NCBI RefSeq assembly: GCF_003001675.1
Contig: NZ_PVYW01000004.1
Span: forward strand, 62,001 to 126,000
Source of the DNA: Cohnella sp. SGD-V74
GTDB lineage: Bacteria > Bacillota > Bacilli > Paenibacillales > Paenibacillaceae
DNA: 64,000 bases
Direction: 5' to 3'
This document shows positions 1-9,446 of the stretch, in pieces (within the stretch, counting starts at the first letter, position 1; each line of letters begins with the position of its first letter). The notes below the pieces were generated by a model that was not told the DNA's origin, did no database searches, and saw only the letters and a list, made by a program, of their open reading frames with translations. The translations under genes were made by a program, and so were the position numbers.

Positions 1-338
1 GCTCGCCGGACAACGAAACCCAGAACCTGTCCGGCGGCAATCTTCAGAAGCTGATCGTGGCCCGCGAGATTGCGCAGCAGACGCCTTTTCTTATCGCGGC
101 GGAGCCGACCCGGGGAGTCGATATCGGAGCGATGGAGACGATCCACGAGCAGCTGCTGCGCAAAAGGGACGCCGGAGGCGCCATTCTGCTCGTATCGTCG
201 GAGCTGTCGGAAATATTGAAGCTGTCGGATCGCATTCTCGTCATGTATGAGGGCAAGATCGTCGGGGAACTGCAAGAAGGGGATGCGACGGAAGAAAAGC
301 TGAGTCTGTTAATGGTAGGGGGGAAGCGCAATGGATAA
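1..338 (+). CDS. Sugar/nucleoside ABC transporter ATP-binding protein, C-terminal part
   Basis: The gene enters from the left edge of the window. The visible ~111 residues begin just before the ABC signature motif LSGGNLQK and continue through [20 protein letters not shown], the Walker B and D-loop region with the PTRGVD form typical of sugar and nucleoside (BMP/NupO-YufO) ATPases. In that family one chain carries two ABC modules, so this is the end of the second module. The stop codon overlaps the next permease start by 8 nt, indicating translational coupling. The nucleoside phosphorylase three genes downstream suggests nucleosides rather than sugars as substrate. The substrate-binding lipoprotein would lie upstream, outside the window. 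Confidence 0.9.
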   Translation, partial: SPDNETQNLSGGNLQKLIVAREIAQQTPFLIAAEPTRGVDIGAMETIHEQLLRKRDAGGAILLVSSELSEILKLSDRILVMYEGKIVGELQEGDATEEKLSLLMVGGKRNG

Positions 339-1398
339 ATGGAAGAAGCTGACGGCTTCCCTTCTCGGGCCGGCGGCCGCCATCGCGCTCGGCTTGCTCG
401 CGGGATCGATCGCCATCGTCATTGCCGGGGGCTCGATCCTGGAAACCTATGCGGAGATGTGGAAGGGGGCGTTCGGCAGCCTCTACTTCCTCACCAGCAC
501 GCTTAATCGCGCCACTCCCGTCATTCTCGTCGGCCTGGGAGCCGCCGTCGCGTTCCGTTCGGGATTTTTCAACCTGGGAGCTCAAGGCCAGATGGCGCTC
601 GGAGGCTTGGCGGCGGCGCTGACGGCGCTGTATGTGCCCGGACCTGGCTGGATCGTCGCCATCGTCTCCATGCTGGTCGGAATTGCCGCCGGCGGTCTGT
701 GGTCGGCCTTCGCCGGGTATATGGACGCTCGCTTCCGCATGAACCTGCTGATCACGACGCTGCTGCTGAACTATATCGCAACGCTGTTCGCCAGCTATAT
801 GGTGGCCTATCCGTTCAAGGACAAGACCGGTTCGGCCGCGATGGCCCAGTCGCAGATGATCGATAACGCGATCTGGCTGCCCAAGCTGTTCAAGGGCATG
901 CCCGCGCACGTCGGGCTGCTGCTGGCGCTTGTCGCGATGGTCGCGCTTTACGTGTATTTGACGAGAACCGTATCGGGATACGAAGCTCGGATGATGGGGG
1001 GCAACCCGCTGTTCGCCGTCTATGGGGGCGTCAGACGGACGCCCTTGATGCTCGGAGTCATGTTCGCCAGCGGCGGACTGGCCGGACTGGCGGGAGCCGG
1101 CGAGGTGCTGGGCTCGCAGTATCGGTACATCGACAATTCCTTCGTGGCGGCGGACTTCGCCTGGACGGGCATTATGGCCGCGCTGCTGGCGAACGCGCAT
1201 CCGATCGGCACGGCGATCGCGGCCTTCTTCCTCGTCGCTCTGCAGACAGGAGGCATGGGCGTGGAGATGAATACCGACGTGCCGCTGGAGATCGGCGATG
1301 TCATTCAGGCGGTGCTGATTTTGTTCATTACCGTCAAATTCGTTCGGGGCTTCCGGAGACGCAGAAAGGAGGGGGACCCGAATGGAGCAGCTGTTTGA
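331..1398 (+). CDS. ABC transporter permease (YufP/NupP-like)
   Basis: This 355-aa integral membrane protein of the BPD_transp_2 family has about nine to ten hydrophobic segments. The motif [18 protein letters not shown] (about residues 72-89) is the family signature near the third and fourth helices, and [15 protein letters not shown] is the cytoplasmic loop that contacts the ATPase. Together with the next gene it would form the heterodimeric pore of a nucleoside importer. The ATG overlaps the end of the ATPase gene, and the last 17 nt overlap the start of the second permease, so the three genes are one operon. Family membership is clear; the nucleoside substrate is inferred from the neighbouring phosphorylase. 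Confidence 0.9.
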   Translation: MDKWKKLTASLLGPAAAIALGLLAGSIAIVIAGGSILETYAEMWKGAFGSLYFLTSTLNRATPVILVGLGAAVAFRSGFFNLGAQGQMALGGLAAALTALYVPGPGWIVAIVSMLVGIAAGGLWSAFAGYMDARFRMNLLITTLLLNYIATLFASYMVAYPFKDKTGSAAMAQSQMIDNAIWLPKLFKGMPAHVGLLLALVAMVALYVYLTRTVSGYEARMMGGNPLFAVYGGVRRTPLMLGVMFASGGLAGLAGAGEVLGSQYRYIDNSFVAADFAWTGIMAALLANAHPIGTAIAAFFLVALQTGGMGVEMNTDVPLEIGDVIQAVLILFITVKFVRGFRRRRKEGDPNGAAV

Positions 1399-2305
1399 TC
1401 TGGCTTTGTTCAATTCGGCGCTGCGCATGCTGACGCCGATTCTGCTCGCCGCGCTGGGGGGAGCCTTGTGCGCGAGAGTGGGACTGTTTAACGTCGGCCT
1501 GGAGGGTTTGATGCTGATCGGCGCGTTCTCGGCGATCGTCGGCAACCATTACTTCGGCAACACGGGAGCGGCCATCGCGTTCTCGATCGGCTGCGTGTCG
1601 CTTTTCGCGCTGCTGTTCGCCTATCTATGCATCCATTTGCGGGCCAACGTCATCGTCGTCGGCATCGCCATGAACCTTCTGGCTGCGGGGCTGACCACCT
1701 TCAGTCTGCGAACTTTATTTAACGTCAAGGGAGCTTATTATAATAAGGATATGGTCGGGCTTCCGAAGTGGGAGATTCCTTTGATCAAGGACATTCCCGT
1801 CGTCGGAGATATTTTGTCCGGCCATTCGCCGCTCGTCTATCTGGCAATCGTGCTGGTCGGAGCGATGTGGTACTATTTCTACCGGACGATCGGAGGCTTC
1901 CGCTTCCTGGCCGCCGGGGACAATCCGCTGGCCGCCCGGAGCCTGGGCATTCAAGTGCGGCGCTATCAGTATGGCGCGATGCTGGCGTGCGGCGTTCTGT
2001 GCGCGCTGGCCGGGGCGCAGCTGTCGCTTGGCCAGGTGACGATGTTCACGGAGGGCATGACGGCCGGTCGGGGCTTCATCGCGCTCGTGGCCACCATGCT
2101 CGGACAATCGGGGCCGCTGGGAGTCGCTGCGGCGAGCTTGCTGTTCGGGCTCATGGACGCTTTCAGCATTCGTCTGCAAGGCTTCGCGATGCCTTCGCAT
2201 TTTACGCAGATGGTCCCTTACGCCGTTACGATCGCCGCGATGTTTTTTTTCAAGAACAAGGAATTCGTCAAGGACGCGCAAAGCTCGGGCACCAGCTCCA
2301 GATAG
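1382..2305 (+). CDS. ABC transporter permease (YufQ/NupQ-like)
   Basis: This is the second pore subunit, 307 aa, with about nine hydrophobic segments. It carries the related signature ARVGLFNVGLEGLMLIGAFS (about residues 30-49) and the ATPase-contact loop FLAAGDNPLAARSLGI. A strong AAAGGAGG lies inside the end of the upstream permease gene about 9 nt before the ATG, so translation is coupled. The length and order ATPase-permease-permease match the NupOPQ guanosine/nucleoside importer of Bacillus. A 40-nt gap separates it from the molybdopterin oxidoreductase gene, with no terminator visible. Confidence 0.9.
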   Translation: MEQLFDLALFNSALRMLTPILLAALGGALCARVGLFNVGLEGLMLIGAFSAIVGNHYFGNTGAAIAFSIGCVSLFALLFAYLCIHLRANVIVVGIAMNLLAAGLTTFSLRTLFNVKGAYYNKDMVGLPKWEIPLIKDIPVVGDILSGHSPLVYLAIVLVGAMWYYFYRTIGGFRFLAAGDNPLAARSLGIQVRRYQYGAMLACGVLCALAGAQLSLGQVTMFTEGMTAGRGFIALVATMLGQSGPLGVAAASLLFGLMDAFSIRLQGFAMPSHFTQMVPYAVTIAAMFFFKNKEFVKDAQSSGTSSR

Positions 2306-2345
2306 CCGGACCCCGGATCGGCGCGGAAGGATAGGAGGCGGCAAC

Positions 2346-3020
2346 ATGCATAACAAAGCGGAAAGATTAAAGAAGGCCAAACCGATCGCTCCGTCGGAGG
2401 CGCACGAAGCGCTCGGCGGGCGGCTGCCCCCGGGGCAGACGTTGACGGCCAAGTTTCCGATTCTGCACGAGGGGGATATTCCCCGATATGATATGGAGCA
2501 ATGGCGGCTGACGATCGACGGAGAGGTGGAGGAGCCGCTTGAGCTGACGTATGACGACGTGCTCGGGCTGCCTGTCTCCCGAATCGAATGCGACATCCAC
2601 TGCGTGACGCGCTGGTCGAAGTTCGGCACGCAGTGGGAAGGCGTGCTGTTCAGGGACTTGCTGTCCCGGGTCAAGCCGAAGCCCGAGGCCCGGTACGTGA
2701 TGTTCCACGCCGACCCCGACTACGAGACGAACGTGCCGCTGTCCGATCTGCTGATGGATAACGTCATGCTTGCCTATCGTTACGATGGAGAGCCGCTGAC
2801 TGACAAGCACGGTTGGCCGCTGCGCACGATCGTGCCGCACCGCTATTTCTGGAAAAGCGCGAAATGGGTGCGGCGGATCGAATTCATGACAGAGGATCGT
2901 CCGGGATTCTGGGAGCGCAACGGCTTTCACAATGAAGCCGATCCGTTTGCGGAGCAGCGTTTCTCCGGAGAGGCGCTGCCGATTCCCGAGGATGAGTGGA
3001 CCAGGAAGGAGTTCGATTAA
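2346..3020 (+). CDS. Molybdopterin-dependent oxidoreductase, sulfite oxidase-like (YuiH-like)
   Basis: This 224-aa protein corresponds to the molybdopterin-binding domain of the sulfite oxidase family alone. The segment ECDIHCVTRWSKFGTQWEG (about residues 79-97) contains the conserved cysteine expected to ligate molybdenum, and WPLRTIVPHRYFWKSAKWV is the conserved cofactor-binding stretch near the C-terminus. There is no Tat or Sec signal and no dimerisation domain, as in Bacillus YuiH-type proteins, so a cytoplasmic location is likely. The RBS AGGAGGCGG precedes the ATG. It sits between nucleoside permeases and a nucleoside phosphorylase with a 1-nt gap to the latter. The physiological substrate is unknown. 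Confidence 0.85.
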   Translation: MHNKAERLKKAKPIAPSEAHEALGGRLPPGQTLTAKFPILHEGDIPRYDMEQWRLTIDGEVEEPLELTYDDVLGLPVSRIECDIHCVTRWSKFGTQWEGVLFRDLLSRVKPKPEARYVMFHADPDYETNVPLSDLLMDNVMLAYRYDGEPLTDKHGWPLRTIVPHRYFWKSAKWVRRIEFMTEDRPGFWERNGFHNEADPFAEQRFSGEALPIPEDEWTRKEFD

Positions 3021-3021
3021 G

Positions 3022-3756
3022 ATGTTACTGCCTATTCTGCAAGTCAATTCGGAGGATATCCCTCCTTACGTACTCGTATGCGGCGATCCGGGAAGGGCAG
3101 CGGTTATCGCCGCCCGCCTGGAAGGAGCCCGGGAACTGGCGTTCAGCCGCGAATACCGCACGTTCGTCGGACAGTACGAGGGCATTACCGTGGCAGTAGC
3201 CAGTCATGGAGTGGGGTCTGCCGGAGCTGCGATCTGCTTCGAAGAGCTCATTCGCGGAGGAGCGACGACATTGATTCGAGTAGGGACCGCAGGCTCCTAT
3301 TCGGAGGAGACGCCGGCAGGCAGCCTGGTCGTCAGCACCGCGGCCGTTCGCGCTGAAGGGCTGACGCGCCAGCTTGTGCCGGACGGCTTCCCCGCCGTCG
3401 GAGACGGACGGGTCGTTCAGGCGCTGTATGAAAGCGCGCTGGAGCAAGGAGGAGTCGTCCGGCATGGCATTACGGTGTCGCTGGACGTCTTCTTCCAAGG
3501 AGCGCTGGAGATTCCGCATAAGGCCTACAAGCAGGCTGGAGCGGTCGCGGTGGAGATGGAAATCGCCGCGCTGTACGTCGTGGCGAGCCTGAGGGGAGCA
3601 AGGGCCGGAGCGATTGTGGCAGTGGACGGCTATGCGGATTCCGATCTCGCGGCGGAGTACGATCCGCATACGAACGTCGTAGCCCAGGCCGTCGAGCGGG
3701 AGATCGCCGCCGCTCTTGGCGCCGTGGTCAAGCTGTCCCGATCCGATCGCGGCTGA
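3022..3756 (+). CDS. Nucleoside phosphorylase (uridine/purine phosphorylase superfamily)
   Basis: This 244-aa enzyme of the PNP_UDP_1 fold cleaves nucleosides with phosphate to give base and (deoxy)ribose 1-phosphate. Visible motifs are VLVCGDPGRAAVIAARL near the N-terminus (phosphate-binding loop), the central GATTLIRVGTAGSYSE, and the late AVAVEMEIAALYVVASLRG, which carries the ribose-contacting MEIAALY element. The start is ATG 3022, one base after the preceding stop, with GAAGGAG 9-10 nt upstream; the open frame extends further upstream but only inside the previous gene. It completes an uptake-plus-phosphorolysis salvage operon. Whether it prefers uridine or purine nucleosides cannot be decided by eye. 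Confidence 0.88.
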   Translation: MLLPILQVNSEDIPPYVLVCGDPGRAAVIAARLEGARELAFSREYRTFVGQYEGITVAVASHGVGSAGAAICFEELIRGGATTLIRVGTAGSYSEETPAGSLVVSTAAVRAEGLTRQLVPDGFPAVGDGRVVQALYESALEQGGVVRHGITVSLDVFFQGALEIPHKAYKQAGAVAVEMEIAALYVVASLRGARAGAIVAVDGYADSDLAAEYDPHTNVVAQAVEREIAAALGAVVKLSRSDRG

Positions 3757-3942
3757 ATTCGGGCCGCTTCTATCCGCCCCGGCCCGCGATGCGGAGGGGC
3801 GGAACTCCAAAATGCATATAAAGAGGACAAAAACTTCTCTCGTGGAAAAGCGTCGCCAAGCCTATAATAAAAGAGGCAGACAAGTTGGAAGCCGCGCGGA
3901 CCGCCGCGCGAACAACCAAACCATGGGATGGTGGGAAATCAA

Positions 3943-4707
3943 ATGAGCAAACCGCAGGTGGGCATTCAATTGTATTCCGTGCGCGACCGCAGCGAGAAGG
4001 ACTTCTTGGGCACGATCAGGGAGATTGGCGAAATCGGTTACAAAAACGTGGAGCTGGCCGGCTACTACGGACATTCCGCGAAAGACGTGAAGCAGGCGCT
4101 GGCCGATGCCGGCCTTAACGCCCCTTCGGCGCATGTTGGCTTAACCGTGAACGATCCGGCGATCTGGGACAATCTGAAGAAGCAAGTGGAGTACGCGCAG
4201 GAGCTGGGACTGAAGCGGTTTATCGTGCCGTGGTATCCACTGGGAGACAACCCGACGCTCGACGACGTATACAAAATGGCGGACACGCTGGAGCAAGCGG
4301 GACGGATCGTGACCGAAGCCGGTCTCGAGTTCGGCTATCATAACCATGCGTTCGAGTTCAAGCCGGTTGGCGATAAACTGGTTATCGATCATATTCTGGA
4401 GAGAGTTCCGGCAGACTTGTTGTTCGCGGAATTCGATCTGGGCTGGGTGAAGGTCGGAGGGCAGGACCCTGCGGCATACGTGAACAAATATGCTGGACGT
4501 CTTCCGGTCGTTCATGCGAAGGATTTCAAAGAAGACGGCACCGACGCGGAGATCGGCAAAGGCTCCGTCGACTGGGATTCCGCGCTCGCGGCATGCGAAT
4601 CGGCCGGCGTGGAATACGTCATCATCGAGCAGGAGCAATACGAGGTTTCTTCGATCGTCAGCGCGAAAAACAACTTCGAGTGGTTCAAGGCTCGGGGCTG
4701 GATTTAA
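3943..4707 (+). CDS. Sugar phosphate isomerase/epimerase (AP endonuclease 2-like TIM barrel)
   Basis: The 254-aa product belongs to the xylose isomerase-like TIM barrel family. It opens with VGIQLYSVRDRSEKDFLGTI and holds metal-ligand type motifs GYHNHAFEFKPVG (about residues 130-142), FAEFDLGWVKVGGQDPAAYV, VVHAKDFKED and EYVIIEQEQYE, each at the end of a predicted strand. These proteins isomerise or epimerise sugars or inositol derivatives; the substrate cannot be named. ATG 3943 is preferred over ATG 3928 because GGTGGG lies 7-10 nt upstream of it. The preceding 186-nt gap contains a TATAAT at 3863-3868 that could be its promoter -10, so the gene is probably separate from the nucleoside operon. 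Confidence 0.82.
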   Translation: MSKPQVGIQLYSVRDRSEKDFLGTIREIGEIGYKNVELAGYYGHSAKDVKQALADAGLNAPSAHVGLTVNDPAIWDNLKKQVEYAQELGLKRFIVPWYPLGDNPTLDDVYKMADTLEQAGRIVTEAGLEFGYHNHAFEFKPVGDKLVIDHILERVPADLLFAEFDLGWVKVGGQDPAAYVNKYAGRLPVVHAKDFKEDGTDAEIGKGSVDWDSALAACESAGVEYVIIEQEQYEVSSIVSAKNNFEWFKARGWI

Positions 4708-4949
4708 GGCACTTAGAGAAGGCGTGACGGGGAAAGCCCGTCGCTGCCTTCCGTTTCATCGGTCGGCTTCTGCGTTTCCCGGCGTTCCGGGGACGCGAAG
4801 TCGGCCGTTTTCTATTTTCGGCGGGACGCCGCATTCTGTGCGGTATTCGACATTATTCATGTTTTTTCTGCACGTTTCTACTAGGTTTATCCGGTATTAC
4901 CTGCTATGATACGACTGAAGCTAGACTAGATAGGGAGGAAATGTAACGT

Positions 4950-7900
4950 ATGTTGAACAGCAGCCAAACTGACCTAAGAAGAAGGATCGCACTGCTCATG
5001 AGCTGCCTGCTGTTTCTAGGCTCTTTGCTCGCTATGGCCGCGGGAGACCGCCGGGCCGCCGCCGCTTCAGCCCCGTATGTTCCGCTGCCGGAGCCGCCTG
5101 CGGGTTACACGGGGCCATTGACCTGGATGGATTATACGCCCCCGGGAAGCCCCATCGGGCTAGGAGAGCGGTACATGCCTCGTTACTTGGACGTGGATGG
5201 AAACGGAGATGTATATGTTACGGAGACAAACTGGACGCTGGGCGCTCCCGGCAGGGTAGCGCGAATTTCCGGCGACGGACTATCCGTCACAGACGTTACT
5301 TATAATGGTAATTTTACATATCCGATGGGCATTGCGGTCGATAAAGACGGGAACCTGTATGTGGCGGACAACACGCAGATCAACGGGTCCTCCGCTCCCA
5401 ACGCCGTTAGAATCATGAAGCTTCCGTACGGGGACGACGAATGGGATAACATTACGTACGGCGAATCGTTTGCTTACGGCTTCGGCGTTGCTGCGGATCC
5501 GCAAGGAAACGTGTATGTGGTCGACGGAAAAAATGGCAGCGCGCCATTCTCGCCGCGCATTATGAAGCTGGACGAGGACAAGGACGAGACCCCGGAGTGG
5601 GAGGATATTACCGGGGCGCCGTCGGTGTTTTCGTACCCCGTAGACATTGCGGCGGACGGGGCGGGAAATTTGTATGTCAGCCAGTCGCCTGAAACTGGAA
5701 GCCAGCAATCGCGCATGTTCAAGCTGCCGGTGGATGGCGGCTCGTGGACGGACATCTCGCCTGCGACCGCGGGGCCTGGATTTTTCGCCTCTGGTGTCAG
5801 TGTTGACAAGTACGACAACGTGTATTGGATCAGCTTATCCAACTCGCAGACGATGAAACTGGGTTACGGGGGAGGTTCCGAAGATTGGACGGAGATTGAA
5901 TTGCTGACCGCGCCGTCTTCTCCCGTCCTGCGTTATGACGTTGCTGTCGACGGCGATAGAAACGTGTATAGTACGAGTCTTTCGAGCTACAACGTCAGCA
6001 AGCTAATGGCTTCCATCATCTACGACGGCAATGTCCCGAACGGCGGGGCCGTTCCCGTTGACCCTGTCGGCTACGAGGCGGGAGAGACGGCCTATGCGTC
6101 CGGCAACACGGGCAATTTGACGAAGACGGGCCATGCGTTCGGGGGTTGGAGCACCTCGGCCGGCGCGGGAGGCACGACATATCTTCCGGGCGATCCGATC
6201 GTGATGACGCAAAGCGTGAAGCTGTATGCGGTCTGGACGCCGATCCCGTCGTACACGGTTTCCTATCAGGCCGGGGAGGGCGGGACGATTGGCGGACCCG
6301 GCACCGAAACGGTGAGTGAAGGCGGATTCCCCGTCTCCGTCCCTGCAGTTACGCCAGACGAGGACTACACGTTCCTCGGCTGGAGCAGCGACGGCGGAGC
6401 AACGCTTCTAACGAGCGATCAACTGGCGGCAACCGCGATTAGGCGAAACGTGACGTACACGGCTTATTTCCAAGCGCCGGTTACGTTGACCGGTATCGCG
6501 CTGGACAGCGAAAATTATCGGCTAAGGGTGCGAGCAACGCACCAGACGGTGGTTGCCGCGGTTTATTCGGACCATAGCGAACGGACGATTACCTCGGGCG
6601 TCTCATTCTCTTCTAGCAATCCGGGAGTCGCCGACGTAGACGGAGCGGGGCTCGTAACGGCCAAGGCGGGCGGAACGGCCGTCATTACGGCCGAATATGG
6701 CAGCTTCCAGGCTCAGGCTGCCGTGAGCGTGTCCGCAGACACTGCCGCGGGATCGGGTGCATCCGGTCCACCGGCCCAGAACCCGGGAGCGGAAATCATT
6801 CTGGACGGGGTTAAGCAGGAGAAGCTGGCGACAGCCAAAGAAGAAACGGTGAACGGGAGAGTCGTCACAACGATCGTACTGGACAGCGAACAGGTCATCC
6901 GCAAACTGAATGCGGATAACAGCAAGCTGCTGACCATTCCGTTGCCCGGCGCACACGGCGACGTGGTCGGCCAGATGACGGGAAGTCTGGTCAAGGCGCT
7001 GGAGCGGAATGAGGCTGCGATACAGCTCGTCACCGGCACTGCGACGTACACGCTGCCGACGGCGCTCATTCAAATCGACCGCATCGCCGAACGGCTCGGA
7101 AGCGACGTTCAATTGGACAACATCGTGGTATCCATTCAAGTTTCCGAAGCTTCCGATGAGACATTGAGGCAGGCGAAGGAAGCTGCGGGACGTTATGGAG
7201 CGGAGCTGGCGGTGCGTCCGGTGAGCTTTACGGTATCTGCGTCCGACGGTTCGCGAACGGTGGAAGTCAGCCGGTTCAATAGTTACGTTGAACGGTCGAT
7301 TACGCTGCCTGAAGGAACAGATCCAGACCAGATCACGACGGGCGTCATGCTTACGGAGGACGGCGAACTGCTCCATGTGCCGACCGTCGTCACCGAGCGG
7401 CAAGGTCAAGCGTACGCGCGCATGAACAGCTTGACCAACAGTACCTATTCGGTGATCTACAACCCTAGAGAAATGAGCGACGTCGCCAACCATTGGGCGA
7501 AAAAAGAAGTCAACGACATGGTTTCCCGGCTGATCGTTCCCGGCGTGACGGATACGCAATTTCGTCCTAACGCTCCGGTGTCGAGAGCGGAGTTCGCAGC
7601 GATCGTCACGCGCGCGCTCGGCATTCAGGAAGCGCCGTATGCAGGAGGCTTTGCCGATGTCCAAGCTGGAGACAGCTTTGCGGGAGCGGTGCAGGCCGCG
7701 ATCGACTACGGACTGATCGGCGGATTCGGGAACGGCAAGTTCCTTCCGGATCGACTGATCAGCCGGCAAGAAGCGGCGGTGATTCTCGCGAAGGCGATGG
7801 AGGTCGCGAAGCTAAACATCGCGCTGTCCGCGGACGAAGCGGCACGATTGCTGTCCTCGTTCTCGGACGGCGGCGAAACGGCGAGTTGGGCGAGGAACGG

Positions 7901-8036
7901 CGTTGCGGCTGCGGTTCGCGCGAGCCTCATTGGAGGCCGAGGAGGGAAGCTTGACCCTGCGGCCAACGTGACCCGCGCGGAAACGGCCGTTCTCGTACGC
8001 CGGCTGCTGACGGCCGCCGAATTGATCAATCGGTAA
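4950..8036 (+). CDS. SLH-domain surface protein with NHL-like propeller
   Basis: This 1028-aa secreted protein starts with a signal peptide (about residues 1-40, hydrophobic core then an AAAAS-type cleavage region). Residues ~60-345 contain repeated units such as IAVDKDGNLYVADNTQ and VAADPQGNVYVVDGK, an NHL-type beta-propeller. Then come two Listeria-Bacteroides (InlB_B) repeats (~350-505, GHAFGGWSTSAGAGGT), a bacterial Ig-like BIG2 domain (~510-590), a ~220-aa uncharacterised module (~610-830) and three SLH domains (~835-1028, FRPNAPVSRAEFAAIVTRAL) that bind pyruvylated cell-wall polymer. AGGGAGGAA precedes the ATG. It is monocistronic and the ligand is unknown. Confidence 0.9.
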   Translation: MLNSSQTDLRRRIALLMSCLLFLGSLLAMAAGDRRAAAASAPYVPLPEPPAGYTGPLTWMDYTPPGSPIGLGERYMPRYLDVDGNGDVYVTETNWTLGAPGRVARISGDGLSVTDVTYNGNFTYPMGIAVDKDGNLYVADNTQINGSSAPNAVRIMKLPYGDDEWDNITYGESFAYGFGVAADPQGNVYVVDGKNGSAPFSPRIMKLDEDKDETPEWEDITGAPSVFSYPVDIAADGAGNLYVSQSPETGSQQSRMFKLPVDGGSWTDISPATAGPGFFASGVSVDKYDNVYWISLSNSQTMKLGYGGGSEDWTEIELLTAPSSPVLRYDVAVDGDRNVYSTSLSSYNVSKLMASIIYDGNVPNGGAVPVDPVGYEAGETAYASGNTGNLTKTGHAFGGWSTSAGAGGTTYLPGDPIVMTQSVKLYAVWTPIPSYTVSYQAGEGGTIGGPGTETVSEGGFPVSVPAVTPDEDYTFLGWSSDGGATLLTSDQLAATAIRRNVTYTAYFQAPVTLTGIALDSENYRLRVRATHQTVVAAVYSDHSERTITSGVSFSSSNPGVADVDGAGLVTAKAGGTAVITAEYGSFQAQAAVSVSADTAAGSGASGPPAQNPGAEIILDGVKQEKLATAKEETVNGRVVTTIVLDSEQVIRKLNADNSKLLTIPLPGAHGDVVGQMTGSLVKALERNEAAIQLVTGTATYTLPTALIQIDRIAERLGSDVQLDNIVVSIQVSEASDETLRQAKEAAGRYGAELAVRPVSFTVSASDGSRTVEVSRFNSYVERSITLPEGTDPDQITTGVMLTEDGELLHVPTVVTERQGQAYARMNSLTNSTYSVIYNPREMSDVANHWAKKEVNDMVSRLIVPGVTDTQFRPNAPVSRAEFAAIVTRALGIQEAPYAGGFADVQAGDSFAGAVQAAIDYGLIGGFGNGKFLPDRLISRQEAAVILAKAMEVAKLNIALSADEAARLLSSFSDGGETASWARNGVAAAVRASLIGGRGGKLDPAANVTRAETAVLVRRLLTAAELINR

Positions 8037-8061
8037 CGACATAAAATAAATCGATCGAATA

Positions 8062-8103
8062 GAAGCGGCCTTCGTTCTCGCAAGATGAGACGGAGGCCGC
8101 TTC
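8062..8103 (+). terminator. Long hairpin after the SLH gene
   Basis: A perfect 10-bp stem (GAAGCGGCCT with AGGCCGCTTC) encloses an imperfectly paired loop, 26 nt after the SLH gene stop. There is no clear U tract, so intrinsic termination is only plausible. Confidence 0.4.
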
Positions 8104-8227
8104 CGTGCGTGCAGCCCGTACCGAAAATCGGCAGAAGCGCGACCGCCATGGACGCTCTTTCTTGAAGACGCATCGAACCCGGTGTAGTATGAAGGGACTG
8201 TCATCGGAAATCGAAAGGAACTTGAGC

Positions 8228-9352
8228 ATGAGAACCTACATCGTCATCGGCGCCGGAATTCTCGGAGCGTCGACCGCATACCAGCTTGCCCGAAGCGGAG
8301 CCGACGTTGCCCTGATCGATCGCAAAGACGCTGGGCAGGCGACGGACGCCGCGGCGGGCATTATCTGTCCTTGGCTGTCGCAGCGGCGCAATCAGGCGTG
8401 GTATAGGCTGGCCAAGGCAGGCGCGCGCTATTATCCGGAATTGATCGAACAATTGCGGGAAGACGGAGAGACCGACACGGGGTACGCTCGAGTCGGGGCC
8501 CTTAGCATACATACGGATCCGGAGAAAATCGGCAAGATAGAGGAAAGGGCGCGTCTGCGTCGCGAGGAGGCGCCGGAGATCGGCGACATTGCGGTGCTGG
8601 ACGAGTTGGAGACTCACAAGCTGTTCCCGTTGCTGGCGGAAGGGTGCCGCGCCGTTCGCATCGGCGGCGCCGCGAGGGTGGACGGCCGTGCGCTTCGCGA
8701 TGCGCTCATCCGCGCTGCGGTTCGTCATGGAGCCGTTCTCGTCCGGGGAGACGCCGAGTTGATTTATGAGGGGACTCGCGTAAAGGGGGCGATTGCCGAC
8801 GGGAAACGGTATTTGGCGGACGCCGTTATCGCGTGCGCCGGAGCGTGGGCAAGAGATCTGCTGCAGCCGCTGGGTCTCCGCTTTAACGTGAGCTTCCAGA
8901 AGGCTCAGATTATGCATCTTGAGCTGGAGGGCGATCAAGAAACCGACTCCTGGCCCGTCGTCATCCCGCCAAGCGATCAATATTTGCTCGCTTTCGAGCA
9001 GCGAAGGATCGTGATCGGGGCGACGCATGAGAACGGTGTCGAACGCAGCGATACGAGAATGACGGCAGGCGGCATGCAGGAAATTCTCAACAAAGGATTG
9101 GAAACGGCTCCAGGGCTGGCAGACGCCGCCTTCGTGGAGATGCGGACCGGGTTCCGCCCGTTTACTCCCGGATTTCTGCCTGTGATCGGCGCCGTGCCGG
9201 GATGGGAGGGGCTGCTCGCGGCCAATGGGCTCGGCGCGTCCGGGCTCACCGTTGGCCCTTATTTGGGAAGCCAATTGGCCAGACTGGCGCTTGGGCTGGA
9301 GACGGACATCGATTTGGGCGATTACGAGGTTGGGAAAGCGTTGCAGTCCTGA
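8228..9352 (+). CDS. FAD-dependent oxidoreductase, glycine/D-amino acid oxidase (DAO) family
   Basis: The 374-aa flavoprotein begins directly with a dinucleotide-binding fold, TYIVIGAGILGASTAYQLA (GxGxxG), followed by ALIDRKDAGQATDAAAGIIC, the DAO-family stretch. The C-terminal FRPFTPGFLPVIGAVPGW and GLLAANGLGASGLTVGP are the second FAD contact of this family. Members oxidise amines or amino acids such as glycine, D-amino acids or sarcosine; the substrate here is unknown. ATG 8228 is chosen because AAAGGAAC sits 6-12 nt upstream and the Rossmann motif begins at once; the frame is open for 41 further codons upstream without domain content. It appears monocistronic. Confidence 0.85.
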   Translation: MRTYIVIGAGILGASTAYQLARSGADVALIDRKDAGQATDAAAGIICPWLSQRRNQAWYRLAKAGARYYPELIEQLREDGETDTGYARVGALSIHTDPEKIGKIEERARLRREEAPEIGDIAVLDELETHKLFPLLAEGCRAVRIGGAARVDGRALRDALIRAAVRHGAVLVRGDAELIYEGTRVKGAIADGKRYLADAVIACAGAWARDLLQPLGLRFNVSFQKAQIMHLELEGDQETDSWPVVIPPSDQYLLAFEQRRIVIGATHENGVERSDTRMTAGGMQEILNKGLETAPGLADAAFVEMRTGFRPFTPGFLPVIGAVPGWEGLLAANGLGASGLTVGPYLGSQLARLALGLETDIDLGDYEVGKALQS

Positions 9353-9446
9353 ACGTCTGTCATTCCTCGCATGGAGGAGGGCGGTTTCGGATAAGGCTTC
9401 TTTTTGCTAGGATGAAGGGAGGCGTGATGACAAAGGAATGAGGTGG

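Noticed and set aside
241..1545. Long minus-strand open frame opposite the permeases
   Set aside because: High GC content keeps antisense frames open; no RBS or domain, and both permeases on the plus strand are well supported.
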